The notes under the pieces were generated by a model, which was not told where the DNA came from, searched no databases, and worked only from the letters and a program-made list of their open reading frames with translations. 64,000 bases of DNA, from positions 124,001 to 188,000 of the forward strand of contig JAHCHG010000003.1 of NCBI GenBank assembly GCA_026129865.1. The letters are read 5' to 3'. The stretch is from Pyrinomonadaceae bacterium. Its GTDB lineage: Bacteria > Acidobacteriota > Blastocatellia > Pyrinomonadales > Pyrinomonadaceae. Below, piece by piece: positions 24,869 to 33,582 of this stretch. Position numbers and translations under genes: made by a program. Within the stretch, counting starts at the first letter, position 1. Each line of letters starts with the position of its first letter.

Positions 24869-26752
24869 TTAATATACAAAAGCATACGGTGTCGGAATAT
24901 CACCATTTGAGCCAAATTGCGTGACAGTCACATTTCCATTTGAGATATTTAATACATACCACACTCCGTTCCGGTAAACGGTAATGTCAGTTTTACCGTC
25001 GCCGTCGAAATCGCCCGGTGTCGGAATATCGTTGGTCAATCCGAATTGCAACGCGCTGAAACTTCCGTTACTGCTTCGCAAAATATACCAAACGCTGGTA
25101 CTTGGTCGGAAGACTGCAAGATCGTTTTTGCCGTCGCCGTCATAATCTCCGGTAACAGGCTTATCTTCGCTGATTCCAAAACGCTCGGCACGATATAAAT
25201 TATCAGAGCTTTGGAGAATGTGCCAAACGCCGTTTGAAGGACGATAAACGGCAATGTCGGTTCGTCCGTCTCCGTCGTAATCGCCGAAAGCCGGTTTATC
25301 TTCTGCAATGCCGAATTGTTGAGCAGAAACAGCATTGTTGATACTGCTAATTGACCACCAAGTTCCCGTTGACGGGCGATAAATAGCGATGTCGGCTCTG
25401 CCGTCGCCGTCGAAATCGGCTGGGACGGGAATATCACCTATTACGCCGAATTGAACTGCATTAAAAATTCCGTCGGAACTGTTCAGCCGATACCAAACGC
25501 CGTTGCGGAAGACGGAAATATCGGTTTTGTTATCACCGTCGTAATCGGCGGGCGTGATGCGGTCGGTGCTAAGTCCGAATTGTTCGGCGCGGAAAGAATT
25601 GTTTGAACTATTTGTGACATACCAAACCCGATTGTTTGGACGAAAAACGGAAATATCCGATTTGCCATCGCCGTCAAAATCGAAATTGGCGCGGTTGACG
25701 CGGGTTATCACAACATCATTTCCGTCGCCGCCTTGATAAGTAATGCGGAAAGCAGTATTGAGCGCACCTGCGAAAACCGCACCTTCGGGAGCGTTCAGAA
25801 ATTTTCCGTTAATCGGGTCTGTTCCGTCATTTCGTAAAATTACAAATTGATCGCCGATTGCCGGACGAAATGTATTGAACGGAAGCGGCACGAGCCGTGC
25901 GTTGTTAAGTGAAACCGTTCCCGTCACATTCAATTGGTCGTGTCCGTTTGTTCCGGCGGCAGTTCCGCCGATTTTGCAGACGTAATTTCCATTTGCCGTA
26001 AAGGTCAAACCGTTGCTTATGTTCAAAATTCCGGTCGGCGAGTCTAGCGTTCCCGCGCTGATCACGCCAGCCGTAACATTAGTCGCGCCGACCGTTCCCG
26101 TTCCGCCGAAGCCGCTTAAACCGAAGAAATCAGTTCCGCCGATTGTTCCCGAATTGATTGTTACAGTGCTTTGCGGAATATTCGCATCAACGACGAGAAC
26201 GCCTTGATTAAGTGTTACAGCGCCGTCATAATTGCCAGCCGCCGCAATCAGAGATGCGCCCGCGCCCGTTTTTGTTAAACTTCCTGTGCCTGTGATTACG
26301 CCGATAAAAAAACTGCCTGCACCGTCCAATGTCACCACAAAAGGATTTGAAAAACTACTGGCAATAAATAATAAACCGATTGTTACGGTCGAATTTTGCG
26401 CGGTACTAAAAGTCTGTGAACTTGTAAGTTCGACGAATGTGTTTAATGCTTGATTTCCGCCATTGACCGTTAAACCTCCCGTTATTCGTAAGGCTGAACC
26501 GCTAATTGTGTAATTTCCGCCTTCGATTGTCACAGAAGAAAAAGTAAAGGATGATAAATTATTCGTCGTAGAAAACTGCGCCGCCATCGCCGGAAAAATT
26601 AAACTGTCGCCAACAACTGGCGCGACATCGCCAACCCAATTTGCCGCCGTTGCCCAATTTGCGTCTGCACCGCCGCCGTCCCACGTTCTCACGGCAGAAA
26701 ATGAATTGCTAACGGAAAATAAAAATACGATTAAAAATAAAAATGTTTTCAT
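24869..26752 (-). CDS. Secreted repeat protein: autotransporter-like beta-strand region plus six DxDxDG repeats
   Basis: This 627-residue protein has a signal peptide (residues 1-19). Residues 20-330 resemble the 'autotransporter-associated beta strand' repeats (TWDGGGADANWATAANW, GTGSLTKTGAGASLI, GAVTLNQG). From about 355 on there are six repeats of roughly 38-46 residues. Each contains a calcium-loop-like DxDGDGxxD, then IxVFRPxxGVWY, a serine/asparagine-rich hairpin and a closing QFG. Such VCBS/FG-GAP-like blades form propellers on the cell surface. No translocator domain is present. The same repeat type forms the tail of the metallopeptidase at 31.5-33.5 kb. Role inferred: adhesion or surface layer. 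Confidence 0.82.
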   Translation of the reverse strand: MKTFLFLIVFLFSVSNSFSAVRTWDGGGADANWATAANWVGDVAPVVGDSLIFPAMAAQFSTTNNLSSFTFSSVTIEGGNYTISGSALRITGGLTVNGGNQALNTFVELTSSQTFSTAQNSTVTIGLLFIASSFSNPFVVTLDGAGSFFIGVITGTGSLTKTGAGASLIAAAGNYDGAVTLNQGVLVVDANIPQSTVTINSGTIGGTDFFGLSGFGGTGTVGATNVTAGVISAGTLDSPTGILNISNGLTFTANGNYVCKIGGTAAGTNGHDQLNVTGTVSLNNARLVPLPFNTFRPAIGDQFVILRNDGTDPINGKFLNAPEGAVFAGALNTAFRITYQGGDGNDVVITRVNRANFDFDGDGKSDISVFRPNNRVWYVTNSSNNSFRAEQFGLSTDRITPADYDGDNKTDISVFRNGVWYRLNSSDGIFNAVQFGVIGDIPVPADFDGDGRADIAIYRPSTGTWWSISSINNAVSAQQFGIAEDKPAFGDYDGDGRTDIAVYRPSNGVWHILQSSDNLYRAERFGISEDKPVTGDYDGDGKNDLAVFRPSTSVWYILRSSNGSFSALQFGLTNDIPTPGDFDGDGKTDITVYRNGVWYVLNISNGNVTVTQFGSNGDIPTPYAFVY

Positions 26753-26824
26753 ATAAATCTAAACCGAAAACGATAATTGGTGGTTTTGTATTTGGTATAT
26801 TGGAGGTAAATCAGGGGATTTAAA

Positions 26825-26890
26825 TTTCGACTAAAAAGGAAATGAATTCATTTCCTTTTTAGTCGAAAAAGCAATTTTTTAATTGCTTTT
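26825..26890. repeat. Perfect 44-bp palindrome followed by a second hairpin
   Basis: Bases 26825-26868 form a perfect palindrome with no loop (22-base arms, centre AATT). Directly next to it, overlapping by two bases, AAAAGCAATT (26867-26876) and AATTGCTTTT (26881-26890) form a second perfect stem with a TTTT loop. Both lie between two minus-strand genes, so they may end the transcript of the upstream one. A loopless 44-bp palindrome is longer than terminators require. Confidence 0.85.
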
Positions 26891-26924
26891 CTATTAAATT
26901 AAACTTTCTTTTCCATTTTGGAAT

Positions 26925-27314
26925 TTAAGTGTTTTCTTTTTGAGCAACAAGTATAATTACAAGCACCGCAAAGAATGCTACAAATCCAATTATGATTGCC
27001 GTTTGCTTTGAAAGATTATTTCCTTTAATTTGCTTAACGCTTGAGTAAGAAACAACAGATTCGCCGGTTTTTTCGTTTTGGACAATAAATTGTTCCTCAC
27101 CGATTTCAGAAATATAGCCTTTCATCTTATTTCCGTTTTTAAGTTTTATTTTAACCTTTGCTTCTTTACCTGTTCCAAGTTTAGCAATACCCGTTTTCAC
27201 TTTCTCAGCGAGCTTTGCTTCTTTTTCAGCATTTCCCGATGCCCAAACGGAAGGTGCAACTGCCAAATTCAGCAATAAAAAAATTATTGCTACTGATAGA
27301 ATTTTATTTAACAT
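26925..27314 (-). CDS. Small exported membrane protein with SH3-like domain, unknown function
   Basis: These 129 residues comprise a signal-like hydrophobic N-terminus (1-25), a charged helix (NAEKEAKLAEKVKTGIAKLG), and a beta domain (KVKIKLKNGNKMKGYISEIGEEQFIVQNEKTG). That beta domain looks like an Sm/SH3-type barrel. A C-terminal TM helix follows (TAIIIGFVAFFAVLVIILVA). The plan fits an inner-membrane protein exposing a small beta-barrel to the periplasm. A GGAGG site precedes the ATG. The gene is A/T-rich compared with its flanks and is followed by the palindromes described above. No family name recognised. Confidence 0.7.
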   Translation of the reverse strand: MLNKILSVAIIFLLLNLAVAPSVWASGNAEKEAKLAEKVKTGIAKLGTGKEAKVKIKLKNGNKMKGYISEIGEEQFIVQNEKTGESVVSYSSVKQIKGNNLSKQTAIIIGFVAFFAVLVIILVAQKENT

Positions 27315-27332
27315 TTTTCCTCCATATTTGAT

Positions 27333-28664
27333 TTACCATAATCTCATGTTGAGCTTATTACGAATCGCGGTATCTTGAATATATCCTGAATTATTTATTG
27401 GATTTTTTATCTCGCCGACATTTATTCTTGTATTTGCAAAAACTCCGCCTACATCTTGAAATCGTTCAACAACACAAGAGAAAAAAGTTTGATTGGCAAT
27501 AAAAAGAAGTGTGAGATAAGCTAAATAACTGATTTGTCCGTAATAGTAAGCAAAATAGAGGCTTAGATATGTCGCATTTATAATATAAAGTGGAACAATC
27601 GGAAAATAGTTTGGATTGAATGTATAAGTTCCGTGCTTAGAACGGGCAAGCCCAAGTAAAATATGATTATTAATATCAACAGGTGTTGATAGATTTATGT
27701 ATCTGCTTTGGTCAAAGAATGTGTTTTCATGAGCCGCGGTATAGATACTATAAACTTTATAAGCCTGAAGATTTGTATTATATGTCCCATTTGAAATTGG
27801 AGCAGCCACCAGTAGTGCGGAACGCTCATTATCAAGCGGATGGCTTGTAAGTTCAATCGTATTTATAAAAGGATTAGCAACACAAGTATTGCCGCTAACG
27901 AGTCCATCATCTCTATTCCATAATGTTAAATAATCAATTTGAATTAAGCCATATTGGATTCCATTATTTCCTGTTTGAATCCTTAAAGGTGTGACGCGAA
28001 AATTGCTTCTCGGTGGAGTTGACCCAAATACTTGATTGACAGTTTGAGGAGCCGAATTATTAAACGAAGCAAAACCTGTTCCTGAATTTTCGCCGCCCGA
28101 AACAAAGTAATAAGGCGTAAAGCCATCTGCCAGACTATTTTCAAAACTATCGGGTAAACCGTCCGAATCTGCATCACTTCCCGGAGTCGGAGTCGGGGTC
28201 GGGGATGGAGTCGGGGTCGGATTTGGTGTCGGCGAAGGTATTGGAGTCGGCGAACATTCAGGACAGGGTTCTTCAGGACGTAGTTGTTGAGGTTCTAAAC
28301 CGAAATCCGGCGAATCTTTCGTGTTTGCCGATGCACTTGTTTCGGAAATCGAACCGCTGCCATTTACAAATGATAAAGTCGTATTTGTCGGAGAACTTTC
28401 CGGTTTCGTATTTGAAATTGCTTGTTTAACGATTGCTTCAAACTGTTCTTCAGCATCTGCTTTTTCGCTTTCCGTCAGGTTGTTCCAAGCGTTTGTTTGT
28501 TCAGCAGTTGGAACTAAAGAAGCGTTTGAAGGAAGCGGATATAAAGAACTTCCGGCAGAATTAAATGAATTGTTAGATTGTTGTGCCAACATGATCGGGG
28601 GGGGCATAAGTATTGAATATACAATGCTTAGGGATAGGAAAAGTCTTAAAATATTTCTTTTCAT
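27333..28664 (-). CDS. Secreted protein with PTP-rich linker and DxDxDG loop, unknown function
   Basis: This 443-residue product has a signal peptide (residues 1-28, ending MLAQ), a Ser/Asn/Thr-rich N-terminal part, and a proline-threonine linker (about 135-165, PTPSPTPNPTPTP). A thrombospondin-3-like calcium loop, DADSDGLPDSFE, follows. The C-terminal 260 residues form an uncharacterised domain rich in Tyr and Asn (YLSLYFAYYYGQISYLAYL). The gene is markedly A/T-rich, unlike neighbours on both sides, which suggests acquisition from a lower-GC source. It lies 18 bases upstream of the small membrane protein gene and could be co-transcribed with it. Confidence 0.7.
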   Translation of the reverse strand: MKRNILRLFLSLSIVYSILMPPPIMLAQQSNNSFNSAGSSLYPLPSNASLVPTAEQTNAWNNLTESEKADAEEQFEAIVKQAISNTKPESSPTNTTLSFVNGSGSISETSASANTKDSPDFGLEPQQLRPEEPCPECSPTPIPSPTPNPTPTPSPTPTPTPGSDADSDGLPDSFENSLADGFTPYYFVSGGENSGTGFASFNNSAPQTVNQVFGSTPPRSNFRVTPLRIQTGNNGIQYGLIQIDYLTLWNRDDGLVSGNTCVANPFINTIELTSHPLDNERSALLVAAPISNGTYNTNLQAYKVYSIYTAAHENTFFDQSRYINLSTPVDINNHILLGLARSKHGTYTFNPNYFPIVPLYIINATYLSLYFAYYYGQISYLAYLTLLFIANQTFFSCVVERFQDVGGVFANTRINVGEIKNPINNSGYIQDTAIRNKLNMRLW

Positions 28665-28773
28665 ATTCTATTTTTTGTATTTCAGGGAGATTCTGAAATG
28701 AGTCTAAATTTGTTAAGATTCAAGAAGATTAGAGCAAGTTTTAAGTATATAGTCAAGATAAAATTCAAAAGAT

Positions 28774-30159
28774 ATGAAACCTGACGTAAAAGTTTTGCGG
28801 CTTGGCGATATGGTTTTCAATCGTCAGGGAGTTTTTATTCGCCGTGCGATTCACGCGGTTGTCAGCATCGCTTTGCGGCTTTTTTTTCGGCGGATCGAAA
28901 CCGTAAATGCTTCCGAAGTTCCGTATAAGGGCGCGTTGATCTTTGTGATGAATCATCCGAACGGTTTGATTGATCCGGCTCTTGTCTTTGTCGCGCTTCC
29001 CAGAAAAATCTCTTTTCTTGCCAAATCTACACTTTTCAAAGTTCCGGTCGTTTCATACATTTTGCGCGTTATCGAGGCTCTGCCCGTTTACCGCAAAATT
29101 GATTCGGCGGATGTAACGCAAAACGCGAAAACTTTTGAAGCCTCGCACGAACTTTTGCGAAAAGGCGGCGCGATTGCAATTTTCCCCGAAGGCGTTTCGC
29201 ACAATTCACCGAAATTATTGCCGATCAAAACCGGCGCGGCGCGAATCGCGCTCGGTGCGCTTTCCGTTAGTCAAACCGATGAAGAAATTGATCTGAAAAT
29301 CGTTCCCGTCGGACTTTTTTACACGAGCAAAACGACCTTTCGAAGTGAAGCTCTTCTGCATTTCGGCGAACCTTTTCCGGTGAAATCGGTCGAACTCGAA
29401 GACGGCGATCTGCCGCGCGAAGCGGTTAAGGAATTAACAGAAAAGATAGAAAATTCTCTGCGCGAAGTTACGCTCAACGCCGAAACCGGTTCAGCGATAA
29501 ACAACGCCGACGAAGCTGCCAATCTGTTTTTATCGGTTTCGGAAACTTTTGATCTGGAAGAACCGCTTTCCGCACGGTTTGAATTTTTAAGAAAATATCT
29601 GGCGGAAAAAAACACAAGACAAGAAAAAAATTTGAAAGCTGACAAAGTAGCTCACCGCATTTCGCAATACAAGAAAAAACTGCGGTTGATCGGTTTAGAA
29701 CCCGAAAATTTATCACTTTCGAGCCAGCCTTTCTGGTATGTTTTTCAAGATTTTCTCGTTCGTGTTTTTCTTCTTTTACTTTTTTCTCCGCTTGCAATTA
29801 TCGGCACGATTTTGCATTTCCCGGCTTATCAACTGAGCAAAATTCTTGCATCGCATTATACGAATCACGGAGTCGATGACATAATTTCGACCGTAAAGAT
29901 CATTTCGGGGATCGTCTTTATGCCGCTGACATGGATCGCAGCCGCAATTTTCGTTTACATTTTTTGGGGATGGAAACTTGCGCTGGCAGCGGTTCCGCTC
30001 TGCTTTTTCTGCGGATATGTTGCGCTCCGTTCGCTGGAAGAGATCGAAGATCTGCGCGGATGGTTTCGCGCGGTGGTTCTTCTTTACAGAAAACGAAAAC
30101 TATTTGTTGAACTTCTCCGCGAACGGCGCGACATTTATTTGAGTCTGAAAAAGCAATAA
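28774..30159 (+). CDS. Membrane lipid acyltransferase (PlsC/GPAT type)
   Basis: This is a 461-residue acyltransferase of the glycerol-phosphate family. Motif I is NHPNGLIDPAL (H61, D67, HX5D spacing), and motif III is IFPEGVSHNSP (FPEG 137-140) followed by KTGAARIAL. The C-terminal third adds two strong hydrophobic segments (FLLLLFSPLAIIGTILHFPA and ISGIVFMPLTWIAAAIFVYIF). The protein is therefore anchored in the inner membrane with the catalytic part in the cytoplasm. Expected reaction: transfer of an acyl group to glycerol-3-phosphate or lysophosphatidate. It ends in a shared bidirectional terminator with pyrE. Confidence 0.88.
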   Translation: MKPDVKVLRLGDMVFNRQGVFIRRAIHAVVSIALRLFFRRIETVNASEVPYKGALIFVMNHPNGLIDPALVFVALPRKISFLAKSTLFKVPVVSYILRVIEALPVYRKIDSADVTQNAKTFEASHELLRKGGAIAIFPEGVSHNSPKLLPIKTGAARIALGALSVSQTDEEIDLKIVPVGLFYTSKTTFRSEALLHFGEPFPVKSVELEDGDLPREAVKELTEKIENSLREVTLNAETGSAINNADEAANLFLSVSETFDLEEPLSARFEFLRKYLAEKNTRQEKNLKADKVAHRISQYKKKLRLIGLEPENLSLSSQPFWYVFQDFLVRVFLLLLFSPLAIIGTILHFPAYQLSKILASHYTNHGVDDIISTVKIISGIVFMPLTWIAAAIFVYIFWGWKLALAAVPLCFFCGYVALRSLEEIEDLRGWFRAVVLLYRKRKLFVELLRERRDIYLSLKKQ

Positions 30160-30189
30160 ACAAAGGCGGGACAGCCCGCCTTTGTTTAT
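30156..30189. terminator. Bidirectional terminator
   Basis: The perfect 15-base arms (30156-30170 and 30175-30189) contain AAAGGCGGG/CCCGCCTTT with the loop ACAG. It overlaps the acyltransferase stop codon and serves the convergent pyrE gene as well. Confidence 0.9.
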
Positions 30190-30204
30190 CAATTCAAAAA
30201 AATT

Positions 30205-30816
30205 TTAGAACCGCACAGCCTCTTCGGCGGAATCGTTTCCTTCTTTTTCCTGCCATTCTTCGTGACTCTTATAAAAGCTGCAGTCGAACTCAAGTAATGA
30301 TTGGACCTTTATGCCGTCGATCTCTTTTGGCGAATCTTCAAATTTGACGATCGCGCCGCAGCCGATAACCGTTGAACCGAGCGCCTTTACGAGCTCAAAA
30401 GTTTCCCGCATAGCCGAACCCGATCGGATCAGATCGTCGACGATGATACACGGATGAATCTCAACATCGCGCAAATACTGGCGAAACTGACGTTTTCCGT
30501 CTTCAAGTTCAGCCCAGTAGATCTGTTCTGCGTTAAGCGCTTCACGCACGGCAAATGCCACCGGAATTCCGCCGGGACTCGGGCTGATAATAGAAATCTT
30601 CGGCAAACGGCTCGAAACCGATTTGTCCATTCGAAATTTTCGGCTCAAGCCGACCGACATTACACGTGAATTATCATAGAAACGAAACGCCAGCGGCATT
30701 TGGAAATAATGCGACGCGTGGTTTCCGTTTGGAAACACAAAATGCCCCTGACGGTAAGCTCCTGTTTCCTTCAAAATTTTCATTACGGATTCCCCGGAGG
30801 GAATTAAATCAACCAT
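30205..30816 (-). CDS. pyrE: Orotate phosphoribosyltransferase-like protein
   Basis: This 203-residue type I phosphoribosyltransferase has the PRPP-binding loop CIIVDDLIRSGSAM at about residues 123-136. An N-terminal GAYRQGHFVFPNGNHASHYFQM segment corresponds to the orotate-binding hood (lower similarity than in E. coli PyrE). It should catalyse orotate + PRPP to OMP in pyrimidine synthesis, but other phosphoribosyltransferase substrates are possible because no other pyr gene is nearby. An AGGAG site precedes the ATG. Confidence 0.75.
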   Translation of the reverse strand: MVDLIPSGESVMKILKETGAYRQGHFVFPNGNHASHYFQMPLAFRFYDNSRVMSVGLSRKFRMDKSVSSRLPKISIISPSPGGIPVAFAVREALNAEQIYWAELEDGKRQFRQYLRDVEIHPCIIVDDLIRSGSAMRETFELVKALGSTVIGCGAIVKFEDSPKEIDGIKVQSLLEFDCSFYKSHEEWQEKEGNDSAEEAVRF

Positions 30817-30902
30817 TTAAAATCTCCTGATAAAATATCTTTGCCGATCGAATGATATCAATGACCCGAAAATTATACGATAAATGCCTTTGAATATGAA
30901 TT

Positions 30903-31373
30903 TTACTTTTTGTTAAAAAGCCTTTCTTCTTCGACGATTGACCTGACAAGATCCGGTAAAGTTTGACCGACGCCGGAAGGGAAATCGTCTAATGCGAACC
31001 ATCCGAAATCATTGATCTCGCGGCTTCTTATTTCGACAGAACCGAGCGGTTTCGCCGTGAAAAGTATTTCTACATGCCGGCGAATGGTGCGGATGCGATA
31101 GAGTTTTAGAGCCTCGAGCTCGATTCCGATCTCTTCCATTATCTCGCGGCGGATCGCGCTTTCCGGTTGTTCGCTGCGATCGATAAAACCGCCCGGAAGT
31201 CCCCACGGCGAATACGGACGCAGTGCATGATCGAGCAGCAAAATCTTGTCGTCGTCGTTAACGACGATCGCCGCGGTCGAAACCGTGAATTTTTGCTGCG
31301 CCGCCCTTACGATCTGCAGACGAACGGACGGCGGCAGGCGTTTCCAAAATTTTGCAACGAATTTTTTCAACAT
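30903..31373 (-). CDS. Nudix hydrolase
   Basis: The 156-residue product has a full Nudix box at about residues 61-83 (GGFIDRSEQPESAIRREIME, then EIG), with the REIMEE acidic cluster that binds Mg2+. A preceding WGLPGG segment is typical. It hydrolyses nucleoside diphosphates linked to another moiety; ADP-ribose and oxidised dNTP are common substrates, but the sequence does not decide. The N-terminal 30 residues are basic. It lies 86 bases from pyrE on the same strand. Confidence 0.92.
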   Translation of the reverse strand: MLKKFVAKFWKRLPPSVRLQIVRAAQQKFTVSTAAIVVNDDDKILLLDHALRPYSPWGLPGGFIDRSEQPESAIRREIMEEIGIELEALKLYRIRTIRRHVEILFTAKPLGSVEIRSREINDFGWFALDDFPSGVGQTLPDLVRSIVEEERLFNKK

Positions 31374-31524
31374 TTACTCTAACGCCTTGAAAAGAGGTTT
31401 CCTTTTTCAGGTCGGATTTTATGGAAATTCAATGCTGTTAAACATGTATTAACATCAGGTCTGAGTTTTCTCACAAAATGCAGACCTCAGTCTATCAAAC
31501 AATTACAATCCGGAGGATTTACAG

Positions 31525-33513
31525 GTGAAGCATTTTTCCCATACCTGTCGTTTTTTATTTTTTGCAGCATTTATCGCTGTATTTTCGACCGCTGCTGCGG
31601 CGCAAACGGACTCTGTTTCCGACGAACTGAGCCGTTCGTTTTCGTCGTTCAACGTCATCAGTCTCGATCCGGCTGCCTTAAGCCAAGCGGTAGATGACCG
31701 TTTTTTAGAGATCAAAACATCGTCGCGGAATTTTCGGCTCGAATTTTATCCTAATGATCTGCGCGCACCGCGATTTCGCGCTGAGGAGACGGGCGTTGAC
31801 GGGACCAGGATTCTCGAACGCGAACCGGTCTCAACCTTTAAAGGAACCGTCGCGGGCGATCCAAATTCAAAGGTCAGATTTTCTATCCGGAACGGAATGA
31901 TCGAAGGATTGATCCAAACCGGAGACGAGCGATTTTTGATCGAATCTGCCTCTAAATTTTCAAGATCGGCGTCAGCCGACCGGTTCGTCATATACAGATC
32001 GACCGATCTAAGATCGTCTCCCAATCTTTTGTGTGATCTTGAAGATAAGATAGCCGGGACGAAAAAATTCGTCGATTCACAGGCGGTGACAAGTCCACAG
32101 CTTTTTCGTGTGATCGAACTCGCAACCGAAGCAGACTTTGAACTGGTCAATGTTCTTCAGGGTTCAGCCGCCGCAAATGCTGAGATCTTGAGTTTATTAA
32201 ACATGGTCGAAGGCGTTTATGAATCAGAGCTAAATCTCACATTTTCGGTCGTTTACCAGCACACCTGGACAACGACGACCGGCTTTTTCGGCGCCGACCG
32301 CAGTGCGTATCTACATGCTTTCAAGGAATACTGGAACACCAATTTTCCGGCATCGCAGATCGCCCGCGATGCGGCTTTTATGTTTTCCGGGAAAAGCAAC
32401 TTTACGGGACAAGGTCAGGGATTTCTCGGAACGGTTTGTGCGAGTCCGCTGTCCGCTTATGCATTCACGGGTTTTATTAATTCGGTCGAGGCGAACCGGA
32501 TCTTGATGGCTCACGAGATCGGTCATACGATCGGCGCAAGTCACGCTGAAGCCGCAAACAGCTGCGGCGGTTCGATCATGAACGCAAATTTAAGCACCGC
32601 TACTCCGTTTACCTTTTGTTCGCTATCGCGATCACAGATCGGCGGATTTCTGCAAACCAGCGGCGGGTGCGTCACGCAGCAAAGCAATGCAGCTGTAAGA
32701 TTTGACTTTGACGGCGACCGGCGCGCGGATGTTGCGGTGTTTCGCCCGGCGAACGGAGTTTGGTACGTCAACAAAAGTTCGGGAGGTTTTTCCATTTTTC
32801 AATTTGGACAGAGCGGAGACAAGCCCGTTTCGGCAGATTACGACGGCGACGGACGAGCGGACGGAGCGGTATACCGCAACGGAAATTGGTATCGATTGCG
32901 GAGCTCGGACAGCACGTTTGACGTCGTGAATTTTGGATTTTCCGACGACGTTCCGACTCCTGCAGACTTTGACGGCGACGGAAAAGCCGAGATCGCGGTA
33001 TTTCGCCCGTCTAACGGAACCTGGTACAGCCTTAGAAGCAGCGACGGAGCTTATTCTTCCTTTCAATTCGGCGTCGCCGGCGACATCCCGGTTGCAGGCG
33101 ATTATGACGGCGACGGGAAGGCGGATGTCAATCTTTTTCGACCTTCGAATGGAGTTTGGTACCGGATAAATAGTTCAAACGCCGCATTCTTTGCAGCCCA
33201 GTTCGGTCAGATCGGCGACCGGGCGATCAACGGTGATTTTGACGGCGACGGAAAGTCGGATCTCGCGGTATGGCGACCGTCAACCGGCGTTTGGTACGCG
33301 CTCAACAGTTCGAACGGCGGATTTACGATCGCAGCTTTCGGGTTTGCGACCGATGTTCCGGTCGCGGCTGATTATGACGGCGATGGGAAAACGGATATTG
33401 CGGTATTCCGACCGACCGACGGCGTATGGCACAAACTTTCAAGCGGAAGCGCCAACCAGTATTCGACCATTCCATTTGGTACGGGAAGCGATATTCCGGT
33501 TTCGTCAAATTAA
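31525..33513 (+). CDS. Secreted reprolysin-like zinc metallopeptidase with six DxDxDG repeats
   Basis: The start is GTG 31525, with GGAGG in front of it and a signal peptide behind (residues 1-26, ending AAAAQ). The 662-residue protein has a propeptide-like region (about 30-190) and a metallopeptidase domain with HEIGHTIGASH at residues 330-340. That is the HExxHxxGxxH zinc motif of metzincins (M12B/reprolysin). From about 392 there are six VCBS/FG-GAP-like repeats with DxDGDGxxD loops and xVWY strands. The same repeats occur in the protein at 24.9-26.7 kb. It should be an extracellular protease whose repeats bind calcium and perhaps substrate or cell surface. Confidence 0.9.
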   Translation: MKHFSHTCRFLFFAAFIAVFSTAAAAQTDSVSDELSRSFSSFNVISLDPAALSQAVDDRFLEIKTSSRNFRLEFYPNDLRAPRFRAEETGVDGTRILEREPVSTFKGTVAGDPNSKVRFSIRNGMIEGLIQTGDERFLIESASKFSRSASADRFVIYRSTDLRSSPNLLCDLEDKIAGTKKFVDSQAVTSPQLFRVIELATEADFELVNVLQGSAAANAEILSLLNMVEGVYESELNLTFSVVYQHTWTTTTGFFGADRSAYLHAFKEYWNTNFPASQIARDAAFMFSGKSNFTGQGQGFLGTVCASPLSAYAFTGFINSVEANRILMAHEIGHTIGASHAEAANSCGGSIMNANLSTATPFTFCSLSRSQIGGFLQTSGGCVTQQSNAAVRFDFDGDRRADVAVFRPANGVWYVNKSSGGFSIFQFGQSGDKPVSADYDGDGRADGAVYRNGNWYRLRSSDSTFDVVNFGFSDDVPTPADFDGDGKAEIAVFRPSNGTWYSLRSSDGAYSSFQFGVAGDIPVAGDYDGDGKADVNLFRPSNGVWYRINSSNAAFFAAQFGQIGDRAINGDFDGDGKSDLAVWRPSTGVWYALNSSNGGFTIAAFGFATDVPVAADYDGDGKTDIAVFRPTDGVWHKLSSGSANQYSTIPFGTGSDIPVSSN

Positions 33514-33529
33514 AAAAACTCAGATAATA

Positions 33530-33568
33530 AACGAATAAAGGGAACCGGACCGGCTCCCTTTATTCGTT
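33530..33568. terminator. Bidirectional terminator between convergent metallopeptidase genes
   Basis: The 18-base arms (33530-33547 and 33551-33568, one mismatch) contain AATAAAGGGA/TCCCTTTATT. It lies between the plus-strand reprolysin-like gene and the minus-strand M4 gene. Confidence 0.85.
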
Positions 33569-33582
33569 CTATCGAAAGCTGT

